DNA of 64,000 nucleotides from Rufibacter sediminis (lineage in GTDB: Bacteria > Bacteroidota > Bacteroidia > Cytophagales > Hymenobacteraceae). Position 1 is the first letter of the stretch. The number at the start of each line of letters is the position of its first letter. Under the pieces are notes generated by a model that ran no database searches, was not told the DNA's origin, and saw nothing but the letters and a program-made list of their open reading frames with translations. Positions 18,202 to 25,870 of the stretch are shown piece by piece. A program made the translations under genes and the position numbers. The DNA is taken from the NCBI RefSeq assembly GCF_014269285.1, contig NZ_JACOAF010000022.1, positions 186,001 through 250,000 on the forward strand, written 5' to 3'.

Positions 18202-18897
18202 ATGTGGAAGAAACTCCTGCAACAGAACACTGGTACGCTTCTTTATTCTCTTCTTCTGGTGGTGGTTCCGGTGCTGGCCAGCTCTGGCTTAGCCCTTTGG
18301 CTCTACCATAACCAGGACTTTCTACAGACGCTGTCGCCGCTGCAGGTGCTCCTGTATTTTCTGGTGGTCTCCCTCACCATGGCCTTTGCCATCACGCCCA
18401 CTACTTTTGTGGCGCTGGCCACGGGCTTTCTATTCGGCTGGAGCGCTTTCCCCGGCGTAGTGATTTCCTACGGAGTGGCCGCGCTCATTGGCTACGCGGT
18501 GGCCCGCCTGATTGACCACGGCAAGATGACGGCTTTCCTGCACCAGTTTCCCAAAGCCGAGGGCGTGATGGACGAATTGCGCGAACACAGCCTGAGCCTG
18601 ATCATCCTGACCCGCATCTCGCCGGTTCTGCCTTTTGCGTTCATGACCTTTGTCTTGTCCCTGGTGCAGGTGCCCCGGGGTCGGTTTCTTCTGGCGAGTA
18701 TGCTGGGTATGCTGCCCCGCACGCTCTTCTTTTTCTGGGTGGGCACCCAGGCGCAGGACCTGCTGGCGCTCCTGAAAGACCCCAATGCGGGCACTTCGGG
18801 CAAGCTTTTGCTGGGTGCGTTGGTGGTAATCTCCCTGGGCGGGATCTATTTTCTGCTGAACCGCGCCATCAAAAAGGCCTTATCTAGAAGCAGATAG
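18202..18897 (+). CDS. TVP38/TMEM64-family (VTT/DedA-like) inner-membrane protein
   Basis: 231-residue polytopic membrane protein. Hydrophobic spans are visible around 10-30 (LLYSLLLVVVPVLASSGLAL), 45-75, 85-105 (PGVVISYGVAALIGYAVARL), 130-160 and 195-222. The VTT domain signature is seen in TPTTFVALATGFLFGW and in LIILTRISPVLPFAFMTFVLSL, which contains the conserved R-x-x-P motif. Family members are thought to move or scramble lipids or act in membrane homeostasis; no specific substrate can be assigned. The ATG at 18202 begins a short basic N-terminus. The gene is monocistronic and followed by the promoter of tRNA-Arg. Confidence 0.85.
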   Translation: MWKKLLQQNTGTLLYSLLLVVVPVLASSGLALWLYHNQDFLQTLSPLQVLLYFLVVSLTMAFAITPTTFVALATGFLFGWSAFPGVVISYGVAALIGYAVARLIDHGKMTAFLHQFPKAEGVMDELREHSLSLIILTRISPVLPFAFMTFVLSLVQVPRGRFLLASMLGMLPRTLFFFWVGTQAQDLLALLKDPNAGTSGKLLLGALVVISLGGIYFLLNRAIKKALSRSR

Positions 18898-18928
18898 CAA
18901 TTTTTTAAACTTTTTTTCAGCCGAATGC

Positions 18929-18959
18929 TTGCGCAGCACCGTAAAAGCTTCTACATTTG
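18929..18959 (+). promoter_or_regulatory. Bacteroidota-type promoter of tRNA-Arg
   Basis: TTG at 18929-18931 and TACATTTG at 18952-18959 are separated by 20 bases, an exact fit to the TTG-N19-21-TAnnTTTG vegetative promoter. The tRNA begins 16 bases past the -7 box. Confidence 0.8.
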
Positions 18960-18974
18960 CATCATCAAATAACA

Positions 18975-19048
18975 GGTCACGTAGCTCAACTGGATAGAGC
19001 ATCTGACTACGAATCAGAAGGTTTGGGGTTCGACTCCCTACGCGACCA
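18975..19048 (+). tRNA. tRNA-Arg (anticodon ACG)
   Basis: A complete cloverleaf of 74 nt: acceptor GGTCACG / CGCGACC, D arm GCTC...GAGC, anticodon arm TCTGA-CTACGAA-TCAGA with anticodon ACG, T arm TGGGG-TTCGACT-CCCTA, discriminator A. CCA is not encoded. The fifth acceptor pair is A5-C68, a mismatch; all other stem pairs are Watson-Crick or G-T. A34 would be edited to inosine by TadA, as is usual for this tRNA. Confidence 0.93.
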
Positions 19049-19052
19049 CACA

Positions 19053-19090
19053 AAACCGCTTCTAGACAATCTGGGAGCGGTTTTTGTTTT
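19053..19090 (+). terminator. Terminator after tRNA-Arg
   Basis: AACCGCT (from 19054) pairs with AGCGGTT (from 19076), then the run TTTTTGTTTTT. It begins 5 bases after the tRNA. Confidence 0.8.
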
Positions 19091-19422
19091 TACCGGGTAC
19101 GGGTTTCTGCCGCAGCTCTTCCTCCATCCAATGACCACCCTAGAATCTTTCTAAATACCTCTATTCCGCTAGAGGTATTACTAACTTTTGCATATTTTGC
19201 AGTATAGTTTTGGCCTTCTTCCGGTGAACTTGCAGCAGACTGAGGATTCATCCATTTCTTATAACTGCATCTTGGAGAATATCTTTTGAAATTCACACGA
19301 GGGGCAAACTCCTACTCTATTTAGATATTCTGGCGCGAACTCAACTTACTAAGTTTGCATTATTCCCTATATTGGATATTAGATTAGGTTAGATATAAAT
19401 CAATAGAAAAAGCAAACCTGCA

Positions 19423-19474
19423 GCAGCGGCTGAAGGATAATGAGAAGTTGAATAGAGGTACTGAAGGGAAGTAG
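19423..19474 (+). repeat. Direct repeat copy 1 (leader of small exported protein)
   Basis: GCAGCGGCTGAAGG, a short divergent stretch, GTTGA, then ATAGAGGTACTGA and a purine-rich end GTAGC. The same order recurs at 19841-19885. Both copies lie upstream of small exported proteins. Confidence 0.7.
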
Positions 19475-19500
19475 CGTTTTAGGGAAAAGTGGCTCAAAAC
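19473..19500. repeat. Short or degenerate dispersed palindrome copy
   Basis: AGCGTTTTAGGG then GGCTCAAAAC with most of the interior missing. It looks like a decayed member of the CGTTTTAGGCC family. Confidence 0.45.
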
Positions 19501-19542
19501 AAGTTGAAGTTTAAATCAAATAAAAACATAACCCTTACCTGT

Positions 19543-19800
19543 ATGAAGAACCAGTTAGACTTCAAATCACTCGCAATCGGGTTCCTGAGCGCCGCCCTGC
19601 TGATCATGGGCTTCAGCTTCAAGGACAGTTCCCCTGGTCAAGGCGGCAGGTTCCAGACAGAGGTCGGAGTAAACGGCGTGATTGTGTTGGACACGGAGTC
19701 TGGAGCCTACATTATCAATACGAACATGGCCAATGTCGGATGGCGTAAGGGTGATTTCGAGACCACACATAAAGTCAGCAAGGATAATTTGGGGAAGTAA
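19543..19800 (+). CDS. Small exported protein of unknown function (85 aa)
   Basis: The frame is open from a GTG at 19489, but that part is repeat-derived and basic. The ATG at 19543 begins MKNQLDFKSLAIGFLSAALL, a convincing signal or membrane anchor, so it is the chosen start. After the hydrophobic stretch comes a short soluble tail with strand-like segments (GVNGVIVLDTESGAYIINT) and a polar end (FETTHKVSKDNLGK). It is probably anchored in the inner membrane facing the periplasm, or exported. No family is recognised. It is flanked by two copies of a direct repeat, the second of which precedes the next gene. Confidence 0.6.
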   Translation: MKNQLDFKSLAIGFLSAALLIMGFSFKDSSPGQGGRFQTEVGVNGVIVLDTESGAYIINTNMANVGWRKGDFETTHKVSKDNLGK

Positions 19801-19840
19801 CTACTGTTCCAGAAGTAAACTCAGCACTACCAAAGTTTGA

Positions 19841-19885
19841 GCAGCGGCTGAAGGGAGTTGATAGAGGTACTGAGAGGAAAATAGC
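19841..19885 (+). repeat. Direct repeat copy 2 (leader of lipoprotein gene)
   Basis: GCAGCGGCTGAAGGGAGTTG then ATAGAGGTACTGA and ATAGC, matching copy 1 at 19423-19474 apart from an indel of about 7 bases. It ends 32 bases before the ATG of the lipoprotein gene. Confidence 0.7.
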
Positions 19886-19917
19886 AGAAGGCTTATAGGC
19901 TGATTTCTACAAAACAC

Positions 19918-20784
19918 ATGAAAAACGTTATACCCTTCCTTTTGTTCCTGCTGCTTTCTTTTGCGGCAATCTCCTGCTCCGATGACAAGGAAGAGGAGGA
20001 GGTTGTGCCATTGCCCGAAAAACTGCAACTCTCCAAATTGACAGTGACTAGCACTGAGCGCCCAGGCTACCCATTGACGGTTACCTTCGACTACCATGGA
20101 GAACTATTAAAGTTTTACAAGGAAACGGATACCAACGGCAAGGTTATGGTCAATGCCCTGCTTGACTACGATGATCTGGCCCGCCTGTCCCAGATGGCCT
20201 CCCTCATAGACAGCTACCAAAACCCTAGCCCTTCAACAATTGCGGACAAGCGCCAAAACATCACCTATGACGCGAGCGGGAGGTTATCCTTGATAATCTT
20301 AACAGAGAAGTGGGCCGGTGACGTTGCCAATTACCACTATACCCTAAACTACCACTTCTCATATGACAATCAGGGGCGCATCAGCTCAATCAGGGAAAGC
20401 ATGCCGCCATCGCTAGGCATCCAGTCTGACCATGTCTTTGACTATGACGCCAAGGGCAACGTGATCCGGTACCGCATTCACGTAATCAATTCCGGCGTCA
20501 AGGAACCTGCTGTGATCGACATGGCTATAACCTATGATGACAAGAAAAACCCTTTCTATAAATTAGGTTCTATCCTTGCCCCCTATGGCCTTCCCCATCC
20601 TTATCTCAACAGCTTCATTTACCATCTAAGCCCCAACAACCCGGTTAGTATCAAATACACACAAACTCTTTACACATCAACTCTGGAGTTTACACTTTCA
20701 TATAGCTATAACAAATCCGGCTATCCCACAGAGATCTATTTTGATGACACTACCCATAAGTTGGAATACTTGGAACAGCAATAA
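19918..20784 (+). CDS. Hypothetical lipoprotein with YD-like strand repeats (DUF4595-like)
   Basis: 288 residues. The signal peptide MKNVIPFLLFLLLSF ends in the lipobox FAAISCSDDKEEEEV, so it should be lipidated; the acidic residues right after the Cys are typical of surface-exposed lipoproteins in this phylum. The rest is rich in short beta hairpins of the type ITYDASGRLSLI, SYDNQGRISSI, DYDAKGNVIRYRI and SYNKSGYPTEIYF, as in DUF4595/YD-repeat lipoproteins of Bacteroidota. No enzymatic motif is seen. It shares a leader repeat with the small gene upstream. The family name is tentative, but the lipoprotein call is solid. Confidence 0.75.
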   Translation: MKNVIPFLLFLLLSFAAISCSDDKEEEEVVPLPEKLQLSKLTVTSTERPGYPLTVTFDYHGELLKFYKETDTNGKVMVNALLDYDDLARLSQMASLIDSYQNPSPSTIADKRQNITYDASGRLSLIILTEKWAGDVANYHYTLNYHFSYDNQGRISSIRESMPPSLGIQSDHVFDYDAKGNVIRYRIHVINSGVKEPAVIDMAITYDDKKNPFYKLGSILAPYGLPHPYLNSFIYHLSPNNPVSIKYTQTLYTSTLEFTLSYSYNKSGYPTEIYFDDTTHKLEYLEQQ

Positions 20785-21091
20785 ATGTAAGCAATCAATT
20801 TCTGGGATCAACCCTTCCTCCAATCCACTACTTATTGCTACTTCTTCATTGATTTGTTCGGCATAAGCCAGAAGCAACACCTTCCAAGTACATAACGTAA
20901 ACCAAAAGTTTATTCTATTTACAAATTTTTATCTCGATAATGATACAAGGTATTGAGTAGAAGATACTAGCTAGCTCTGCGGTATATACCTATCTGCCTC
21001 CTTCTACTTTAGTAGCCGTTTCAGCCAGGGTCATTAGTAAATGAAGAGACTTAACAAGTAAACAAATGCCATATATAAATATGGCTCAATG
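20785..21091. other. AT-rich gap, no feature recognised
   Basis: About 300 bases between a plus-strand lipoprotein gene and the end of the minus-strand mannan array. No hairpin with a T run, no promoter box and no credible reading frame were found. Confidence 0.4.
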
Positions 21092-23212
21092 CTATTCTAA
21101 CCAAACTTGTTGCGTGAAGGCACCGTTCGCGGCAATGTCCCATAGTTCAAGCCTTACCCATTTTCGGTTCGCCAGATTAACCGTAAATTCAAATTGCTTT
21201 TTCCCAAATGCCAAGGTATTATTTAGGCTTATGCGTTCACGGTATACTTCTTTTCCATCGCCTGACACTACCTCCGCAAAGTTCAAGGGGAAGGTCCAAT
21301 CAGCGGAAAGAACAATCTTTGTCTTGCCGGAGGAAGAGATTTTAGCCGTGTCTCCGGATTTCTTGCCATTAACGGTAAATTCCGGTAGAAGTACCTCTCC
21401 GGTGGAGACAAAGAACTTTCCTTGTCGCATTGCATCTAGTACTGGCTGCCACCCGTCTTTAAAATTAGGGACTTTATCAAGCTGCAGGTAATTTACGTTT
21501 AAATGGGCGTACATCTCGTTCTGCTCTGTAATCGTAAAGATATCGCTCTCCGCAATCACGTGCTTTTTCAATCCCCAGTTTGCCATATCATCAAGGAGAT
21601 TGAGGACGCGCTTGCTTAAGGTTGGCAAAGAAAGGTCGGCCGGAATAGCTTTCCACGCTGCTCCCATGAAGGTTTCAGACTTGAAAAAGCCTTCCTCCTT
21701 ATAGGCATCGGGATATCCGGTTGAAGCCTTCGTGCGGGCGTGCGCGGTCCAGGCAAGGCCGTTCTCCAGCTCTAGCAATTTCAGCATTTCATCTTTGTTC
21801 CCTATCCGGTACACCTTCCCGTATTGGGGATGTTCTGAAACAAAAGGCATGTCGGGCTTTCTTGACATAATCCAGTTAACCGGTTTAGGGAAGAAACTTA
21901 GCCAATGGCCGCCATAGAAGTTGTTAGGCTCCTCGCCCGGCAACAAAAGGAAGTTATTATCAGAGAGCCGGGCGCATTGTTCATGAAGCGCTTGCAGCTC
22001 TTTCAAGCGTTCTTCATCTGGCCCCTTTGGGTGGCCTGGACCGTGGAACTCTCCCAGATGCACAATATTCACCCCGGCTTTTTCAAAGACTTCTTTGAAT
22101 TCGGGTTTTTCGGGCACAGGTAATCCCTTTAGCACCACATCCATGATAAACTCATTGTGGAAGTGACTGGCCATAGTTTTATAGCCCGGCAGCGGAACAT
22201 AGGAATCATGATGAGTGAACTTCTTTACTTCCTCTAAAACTGCCGCCGGGCTGCCGGCATTCAGCAAACAGAAATAGTTTAAACGTTGATTGGTTTTAGG
22301 CGGTGCGTTAAACCATGGCACGAAACGTCTGTCTCCTAAAGGATCTTGCCGGATGCCAATTCCATAGCCAAGCATCAGGTTTCCATAGTTCTGCCCCCAC
22401 CAGGTAAACTTTAGATTGAAAGCTTCGTCCAGAGGGTAGAAATATTGGTGGGGAGGAGGAAACAGCGCGATGCTTCCCTCCTTGCTTTGCCCGATGATGG
22501 TACGATACTTTACCTCCTGATTTCGTGCAGCCGTTCCATGAGCCACCTTTGCAGTTTGAAGCGTATTCTTCACATCTGACCAGGACACATTCTGCCAAAC
22601 CTGGGTTTTACTTACCAAACCGGCATCATATAGAATGGCTGTAGAATCAGCTTCTGTAGTCATGACAGCTGCTACATTGAATAAAGGGCTGCCAGTATAT
22701 AAGGTTATTTCAAGCGCCCCCTTGAAGGAGGCTGCCTGCATACCAGAAATGCGAATGATGGTATGTGCGCCTGAACTGCTTACGCTTGCAGAGCGCTTGT
22801 CAAAGCCTAGCAAGTAAGACTTATAAGGCTTCTGAGGAACACGGTCAAAAAACACGTCCCACCCTCCGCTTTTTGGGTCTAAGGTTCTTTTCCCGATGGT
22901 AAGAATGAAAGCAGGATCAAGCCCTGCCGCAATTTCTTTAAACCCATCTTTTGACTCCATACCCACGCTTTTAAACAAGGGCATACTCTTTTCAAGATCA
23001 AATATTATCCTTCCTTTTCCGTTCTTACCCGCAGGCCATTTAACATCTATCAGCTTACCTTCTACCTGCACCTTTACTCCAGTCCGCTTATTTAACTGAG
23101 AGACATCTACAAGGTGCTGTGCACTTAAATCCAATGCACAAACAAAAAATAAAAGAAGAAAACTACCCCATTTTATTAAGAATGAAACCGACTTGTTTTG
23201 ACAAAAAACCAT
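21092..23212 (-). CDS. Secreted protein with PHP-like metallohydrolase region and N-terminal sugar-lyase-like domain
   Basis: 706 residues with a signal peptide (about 1-31, ending LDLSAQ). The first 330 residues look like a beta-rich domain starting HLVDVSQLNKRTGVKVQVEGK, with DUF4861-like character (YDAGLVSKTQVWQNVSWSDVKNT). The second half contains histidines and acids in an order reminiscent of PHP/amidohydrolase-like folds: NIVHLGEFHGPGHP, LLLPGEEPNNFYGGHW, AWTAHARTKAS and KHVIAESDIFTI, with a terminal beta domain. The PHP link is my reading of motifs and is uncertain. It lies at the downstream end of the minus-strand mannan array but after the low-GC thioredoxin gene, so membership in that locus is plausible, not shown. 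Confidence 0.6.
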   Translation of the reverse strand: MVFCQNKSVSFLIKWGSFLLLFFVCALDLSAQHLVDVSQLNKRTGVKVQVEGKLIDVKWPAGKNGKGRIIFDLEKSMPLFKSVGMESKDGFKEIAAGLDPAFILTIGKRTLDPKSGGWDVFFDRVPQKPYKSYLLGFDKRSASVSSSGAHTIIRISGMQAASFKGALEITLYTGSPLFNVAAVMTTEADSTAILYDAGLVSKTQVWQNVSWSDVKNTLQTAKVAHGTAARNQEVKYRTIIGQSKEGSIALFPPPHQYFYPLDEAFNLKFTWWGQNYGNLMLGYGIGIRQDPLGDRRFVPWFNAPPKTNQRLNYFCLLNAGSPAAVLEEVKKFTHHDSYVPLPGYKTMASHFHNEFIMDVVLKGLPVPEKPEFKEVFEKAGVNIVHLGEFHGPGHPKGPDEERLKELQALHEQCARLSDNNFLLLPGEEPNNFYGGHWLSFFPKPVNWIMSRKPDMPFVSEHPQYGKVYRIGNKDEMLKLLELENGLAWTAHARTKASTGYPDAYKEEGFFKSETFMGAAWKAIPADLSLPTLSKRVLNLLDDMANWGLKKHVIAESDIFTITEQNEMYAHLNVNYLQLDKVPNFKDGWQPVLDAMRQGKFFVSTGEVLLPEFTVNGKKSGDTAKISSSGKTKIVLSADWTFPLNFAEVVSGDGKEVYRERISLNNTLAFGKKQFEFTVNLANRKWVRLELWDIAANGAFTQQVWLE

Positions 23213-23285
23213 AGAATAAGAATAGAAGATGGTTAGTGGACAGGTAAACTATAGATAGCAGGCAATTCGCGATGAAGAAGTCAGA

Positions 23286-24326
23286 TCAAAAAACGTTATT
23301 AAGAAGCTGCTCTAATTCTTCAGAGCTTATCTTTTTTGCGATGATTCTGCCTTCTCTGTCAATCAAAATATTGTCAGGTATAACTTCTACATTAAACAGG
23401 AGAGCCACTTCATTTTGACTTCCTCTTAAATCTGAAACATTCAACCAAGTTAACTTGTCTTGTTCAACAGCCTTTAACCAATTCTTTTGGTTAGCATCCA
23501 AAGACACTCCTAAAACCTCAAATCCTTTACTTTTATATTTTTGATATATCCTTATCAGGTTAGGATTTTCTTGTCTACATGGAAGACACCAAGAGGCCCA
23601 AAAATTTACAAGAACCCATTTACCCCGAAGGCTGCTTATTGAAATAAGCTTACCATGCAAATCAGTTTGGGCAAAATCCTTGATTGGTGTTTTAACAACA
23701 GCCTTATTATTTTTATCAATAATCTTTTTAAGCCTTACCCCATAATAACTGTTCTTGGCCTTTACATCAAAAGCCTCATAAAAAGAGATCAGTTCTTGCT
23801 GAGAAAATCCAGGGCTTGCTTGTTCAATGAGAATCATTGAAGCCATTTCTTTGGGATATTGGCTTACAAACCCTCTAAGTGCTTGGATATATTTCTGTTT
23901 TTTATCGGTAATACTTTTATGTTCTAAACTGCTTCTGTTCGCGGCGAAAGAATTATAAAAAGAATCAAGCAAAGCGTTTGTCTTTCCACCTCCTAAAACC
24001 GTTGAATTGACACTGTAAATTAATTTCCCATTAAAATTCTTTGTTGTCGTATCTACCTGGACATTCAATTCACCTGGTTCTAAAACAAACTCATTATAGT
24101 AAACCTGCCTAGAATCTTTTGTTATTAGACTCGCTGGAATGGGAAGGTCAATATCACCTGTAAATGCGAAGATGCCATTTCTTACAAAAGCACTATCTGT
24201 CATGTTATTATAGTTCAGATAAATCACCCCATCATAGTCTTTGAATGACCCTTTAATGGCAAATGAATTTTGAACAATAAGTTGATTATAGTAAAACAAT
24301 AAGAGAACAGAAAGATATTGCAGCAT
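23286..24326 (-). CDS. TlpA-like thiol:disulfide oxidoreductase with DUF4369 domain
   Basis: 346 residues. An N-terminal signal or anchor (MLQYLSVLLLFYYNQLIVQ) is followed by a DUF4369-like beta domain (about 22-110; AIKGSFKDYDGVIYLNY), a helical linker and a TlpA/AhpC-TSA thioredoxin domain from about 215, with the redox pair in NFWASWCLPCRQENP (Cys247, Cys250) and the cis-proline region VEVIPDNILIDREG. It should act in the periplasm, reducing or exchanging disulfides. The DNA is strikingly AT-rich (many AAA, ATT and TTT codons) compared with the glycosidase genes beside it, which suggests a different origin. No link to mannan breakdown is evident from its family. Confidence 0.85.
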   Translation of the reverse strand: MLQYLSVLLLFYYNQLIVQNSFAIKGSFKDYDGVIYLNYNNMTDSAFVRNGIFAFTGDIDLPIPASLITKDSRQVYYNEFVLEPGELNVQVDTTTKNFNGKLIYSVNSTVLGGGKTNALLDSFYNSFAANRSSLEHKSITDKKQKYIQALRGFVSQYPKEMASMILIEQASPGFSQQELISFYEAFDVKAKNSYYGVRLKKIIDKNNKAVVKTPIKDFAQTDLHGKLISISSLRGKWVLVNFWASWCLPCRQENPNLIRIYQKYKSKGFEVLGVSLDANQKNWLKAVEQDKLTWLNVSDLRGSQNEVALLFNVEVIPDNILIDREGRIIAKKISSEELEQLLNNVF

Positions 24327-24394
24327 AAAACCAACCTATTTATGTTAGCAGATTTGTCAATCTTATAAATTCACGGATAACTTGTGCCTCTTTG

Positions 24395-25813
24395 CTAAGC
24401 CAAAAGCTTAGGATTATCCTGGTACGTTTTCCAGAGGAACTCCCCGAAGAGCGTATTAGCCCAGGCAAACCAGGAGCGTGTGAAGTTTTTGGGGTCATTC
24501 TTGTGGAAAGACTCATGCATGAAGCCGGTCCCGCCGTGGGTCTTTTTCAGGGATTCAATGCAGGTTTTCACTTCCTGAGCATCGGTGGAGGTGAGGCCGC
24601 GCATGGTGATGGCCATGGGCCAGATCATGTCCTGCCCCACGTGCGGACCGCCAATTCCCTCGGCGGCGCTGCCTTTAAAGAAGAAGGGGTTGTCCTCTGA
24701 CAGAATGTATTTGCGCGTGTTTTGGTAAATCGGGTCAGAAACGGGCAAGGCTCCCAGATACGGCAAAGACAAGAGGCTAGGCACGTTGGCATCGTCCATG
24801 AAGTAACTATTCCCGAAACCGTCTACCTCAAAAGCGTAAATTCTGCCGTGCTGCGGATGATCCACCACTGCGTGGGTTTGCAAGGCTTTCTCCACCTCCG
24901 AAGCCATGCTCAGCAAAGCATCTGCGGTGCCCTTGTCTTTGGCGATGGCGTTCATCATCTCGGCGGCTTGCCGTAAACTCACCACCGCAAAGAAATTAGA
25001 AGGAACCAGGAAGGAATAAATGGTGGCGTCATCGCTGGGCCTAAATGCAGAGCAGATCAAGCCCACGGGTTTTACCGGAAAACCGTAACCGCCCATGGGC
25101 AACGTATCAGTGGGGGCATGGGTGACGCGCTGGAATTTGTAAGGACCCAGGTTCTCTTTTCGTTGCTGTTCTTTAAAGGTTTTGTGAATGGTTTTGATGG
25201 CCTGCTGCCATTGGGCATCAAACGGCTTGGTGTCGCCGGTTGCCTTCCAGTAATGATAAGCCAGCCTGATGGGGTAACACAAGGAATCAATCTCCCACTT
25301 GCGCTCGTGCACCCCAGGCTTCATGTTGGTTAAATCCGTCTTCCACTCCCCTACCTTGTTTTCATCACCGTAGAACGCATTCGCATACGGATCTTTCAGA
25401 ACATAGGTAGTTTGTCGATTGATGACGCCGGCCACCAATTGCCGCAGCGGCTCGTCCTTCTTCAGGAACTGGAGGTACGGCCACATCTGGGCCGAGCTGT
25501 CGCGCATCCACATGGCGTCAATATCGCCGGTGATGACGTAAGTATCGGGCTTGCCATTGTTGTTTCGGTAGGTCACGGTGGTGTCCAGCGTGCTGGGGAA
25601 ACAGTTCTCAAACAGCCAGCCCAGTTCTTTGTCCTTCACATTCTTCCGAAACTCCTTGATAGCTGCCTCCACGGATTTGCTCTGGAAGTTACGCTTGGCC
25701 GCCGGAACCCGCACCACCGGAAAATCAGCGGTTGAGGCGAATAAAGACATGGGGGCAATGACGGCTCCTGCGCCTAAAACGGCCGAGCTTTGGATGAAAG
25801 TTCTCCTGTTCAT
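24395..25813 (-). CDS. GH125 exo-alpha-1,6-mannosidase with Tat-like signal
   Basis: 472 residues. The N-terminus MNRRTFIQSSAVLGAGAVIA is a twin-arginine-type signal, so export in folded form is likely. The GH125 (former DUF1237) barrel follows, with the signature GDIDAMWMRDSSAQMWPYL near 95-115, which contains the family's substrate-contact residues, then PVKPVGLICSAFRPSDDAT, YFMDDANVPSLLSLPYLG and GIGGPHVGQDMIWPMAI. GH125 enzymes are metal-independent inverting exo-alpha-1,6-mannosidases; this one would trim the alpha-1,6 backbone left after GH92 and GH76 action. Length is normal. It is 57 bp downstream of the GH43 gene in the same direction. Confidence 0.92.
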   Translation of the reverse strand: MNRRTFIQSSAVLGAGAVIAPMSLFASTADFPVVRVPAAKRNFQSKSVEAAIKEFRKNVKDKELGWLFENCFPSTLDTTVTYRNNNGKPDTYVITGDIDAMWMRDSSAQMWPYLQFLKKDEPLRQLVAGVINRQTTYVLKDPYANAFYGDENKVGEWKTDLTNMKPGVHERKWEIDSLCYPIRLAYHYWKATGDTKPFDAQWQQAIKTIHKTFKEQQRKENLGPYKFQRVTHAPTDTLPMGGYGFPVKPVGLICSAFRPSDDATIYSFLVPSNFFAVVSLRQAAEMMNAIAKDKGTADALLSMASEVEKALQTHAVVDHPQHGRIYAFEVDGFGNSYFMDDANVPSLLSLPYLGALPVSDPIYQNTRKYILSEDNPFFFKGSAAEGIGGPHVGQDMIWPMAITMRGLTSTDAQEVKTCIESLKKTHGGTGFMHESFHKNDPKNFTRSWFAWANTLFGEFLWKTYQDNPKLLA

Positions 25814-25870
25814 GTAGGTTGAATTGTTTGAATATCGATTGAATTAACTTCTCCTGTTTCCTAGGTAAGC

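Larger units (their letters stand above)
19091..19542. other. AT-rich gap with a possible promoter and a leader repeat
   Basis: No convincing gene. TAAGTTTG at 19350-19357 fits the -7 promoter box and could drive the small gene at 19543, although no TTG is found at -33. The first copy of a direct repeat lies at 19423-19474, followed by a short member of the palindrome family at 19473-19500. The composition is clearly more AT-rich than the loci on either side. Confidence 0.45.

Noticed and set aside
19090-19296. 68-codon minus-strand frame after tRNA-Arg
   Set aside because: It overlaps the tRNA terminator tail, has no promoter or recognisable sequence, and looks random.
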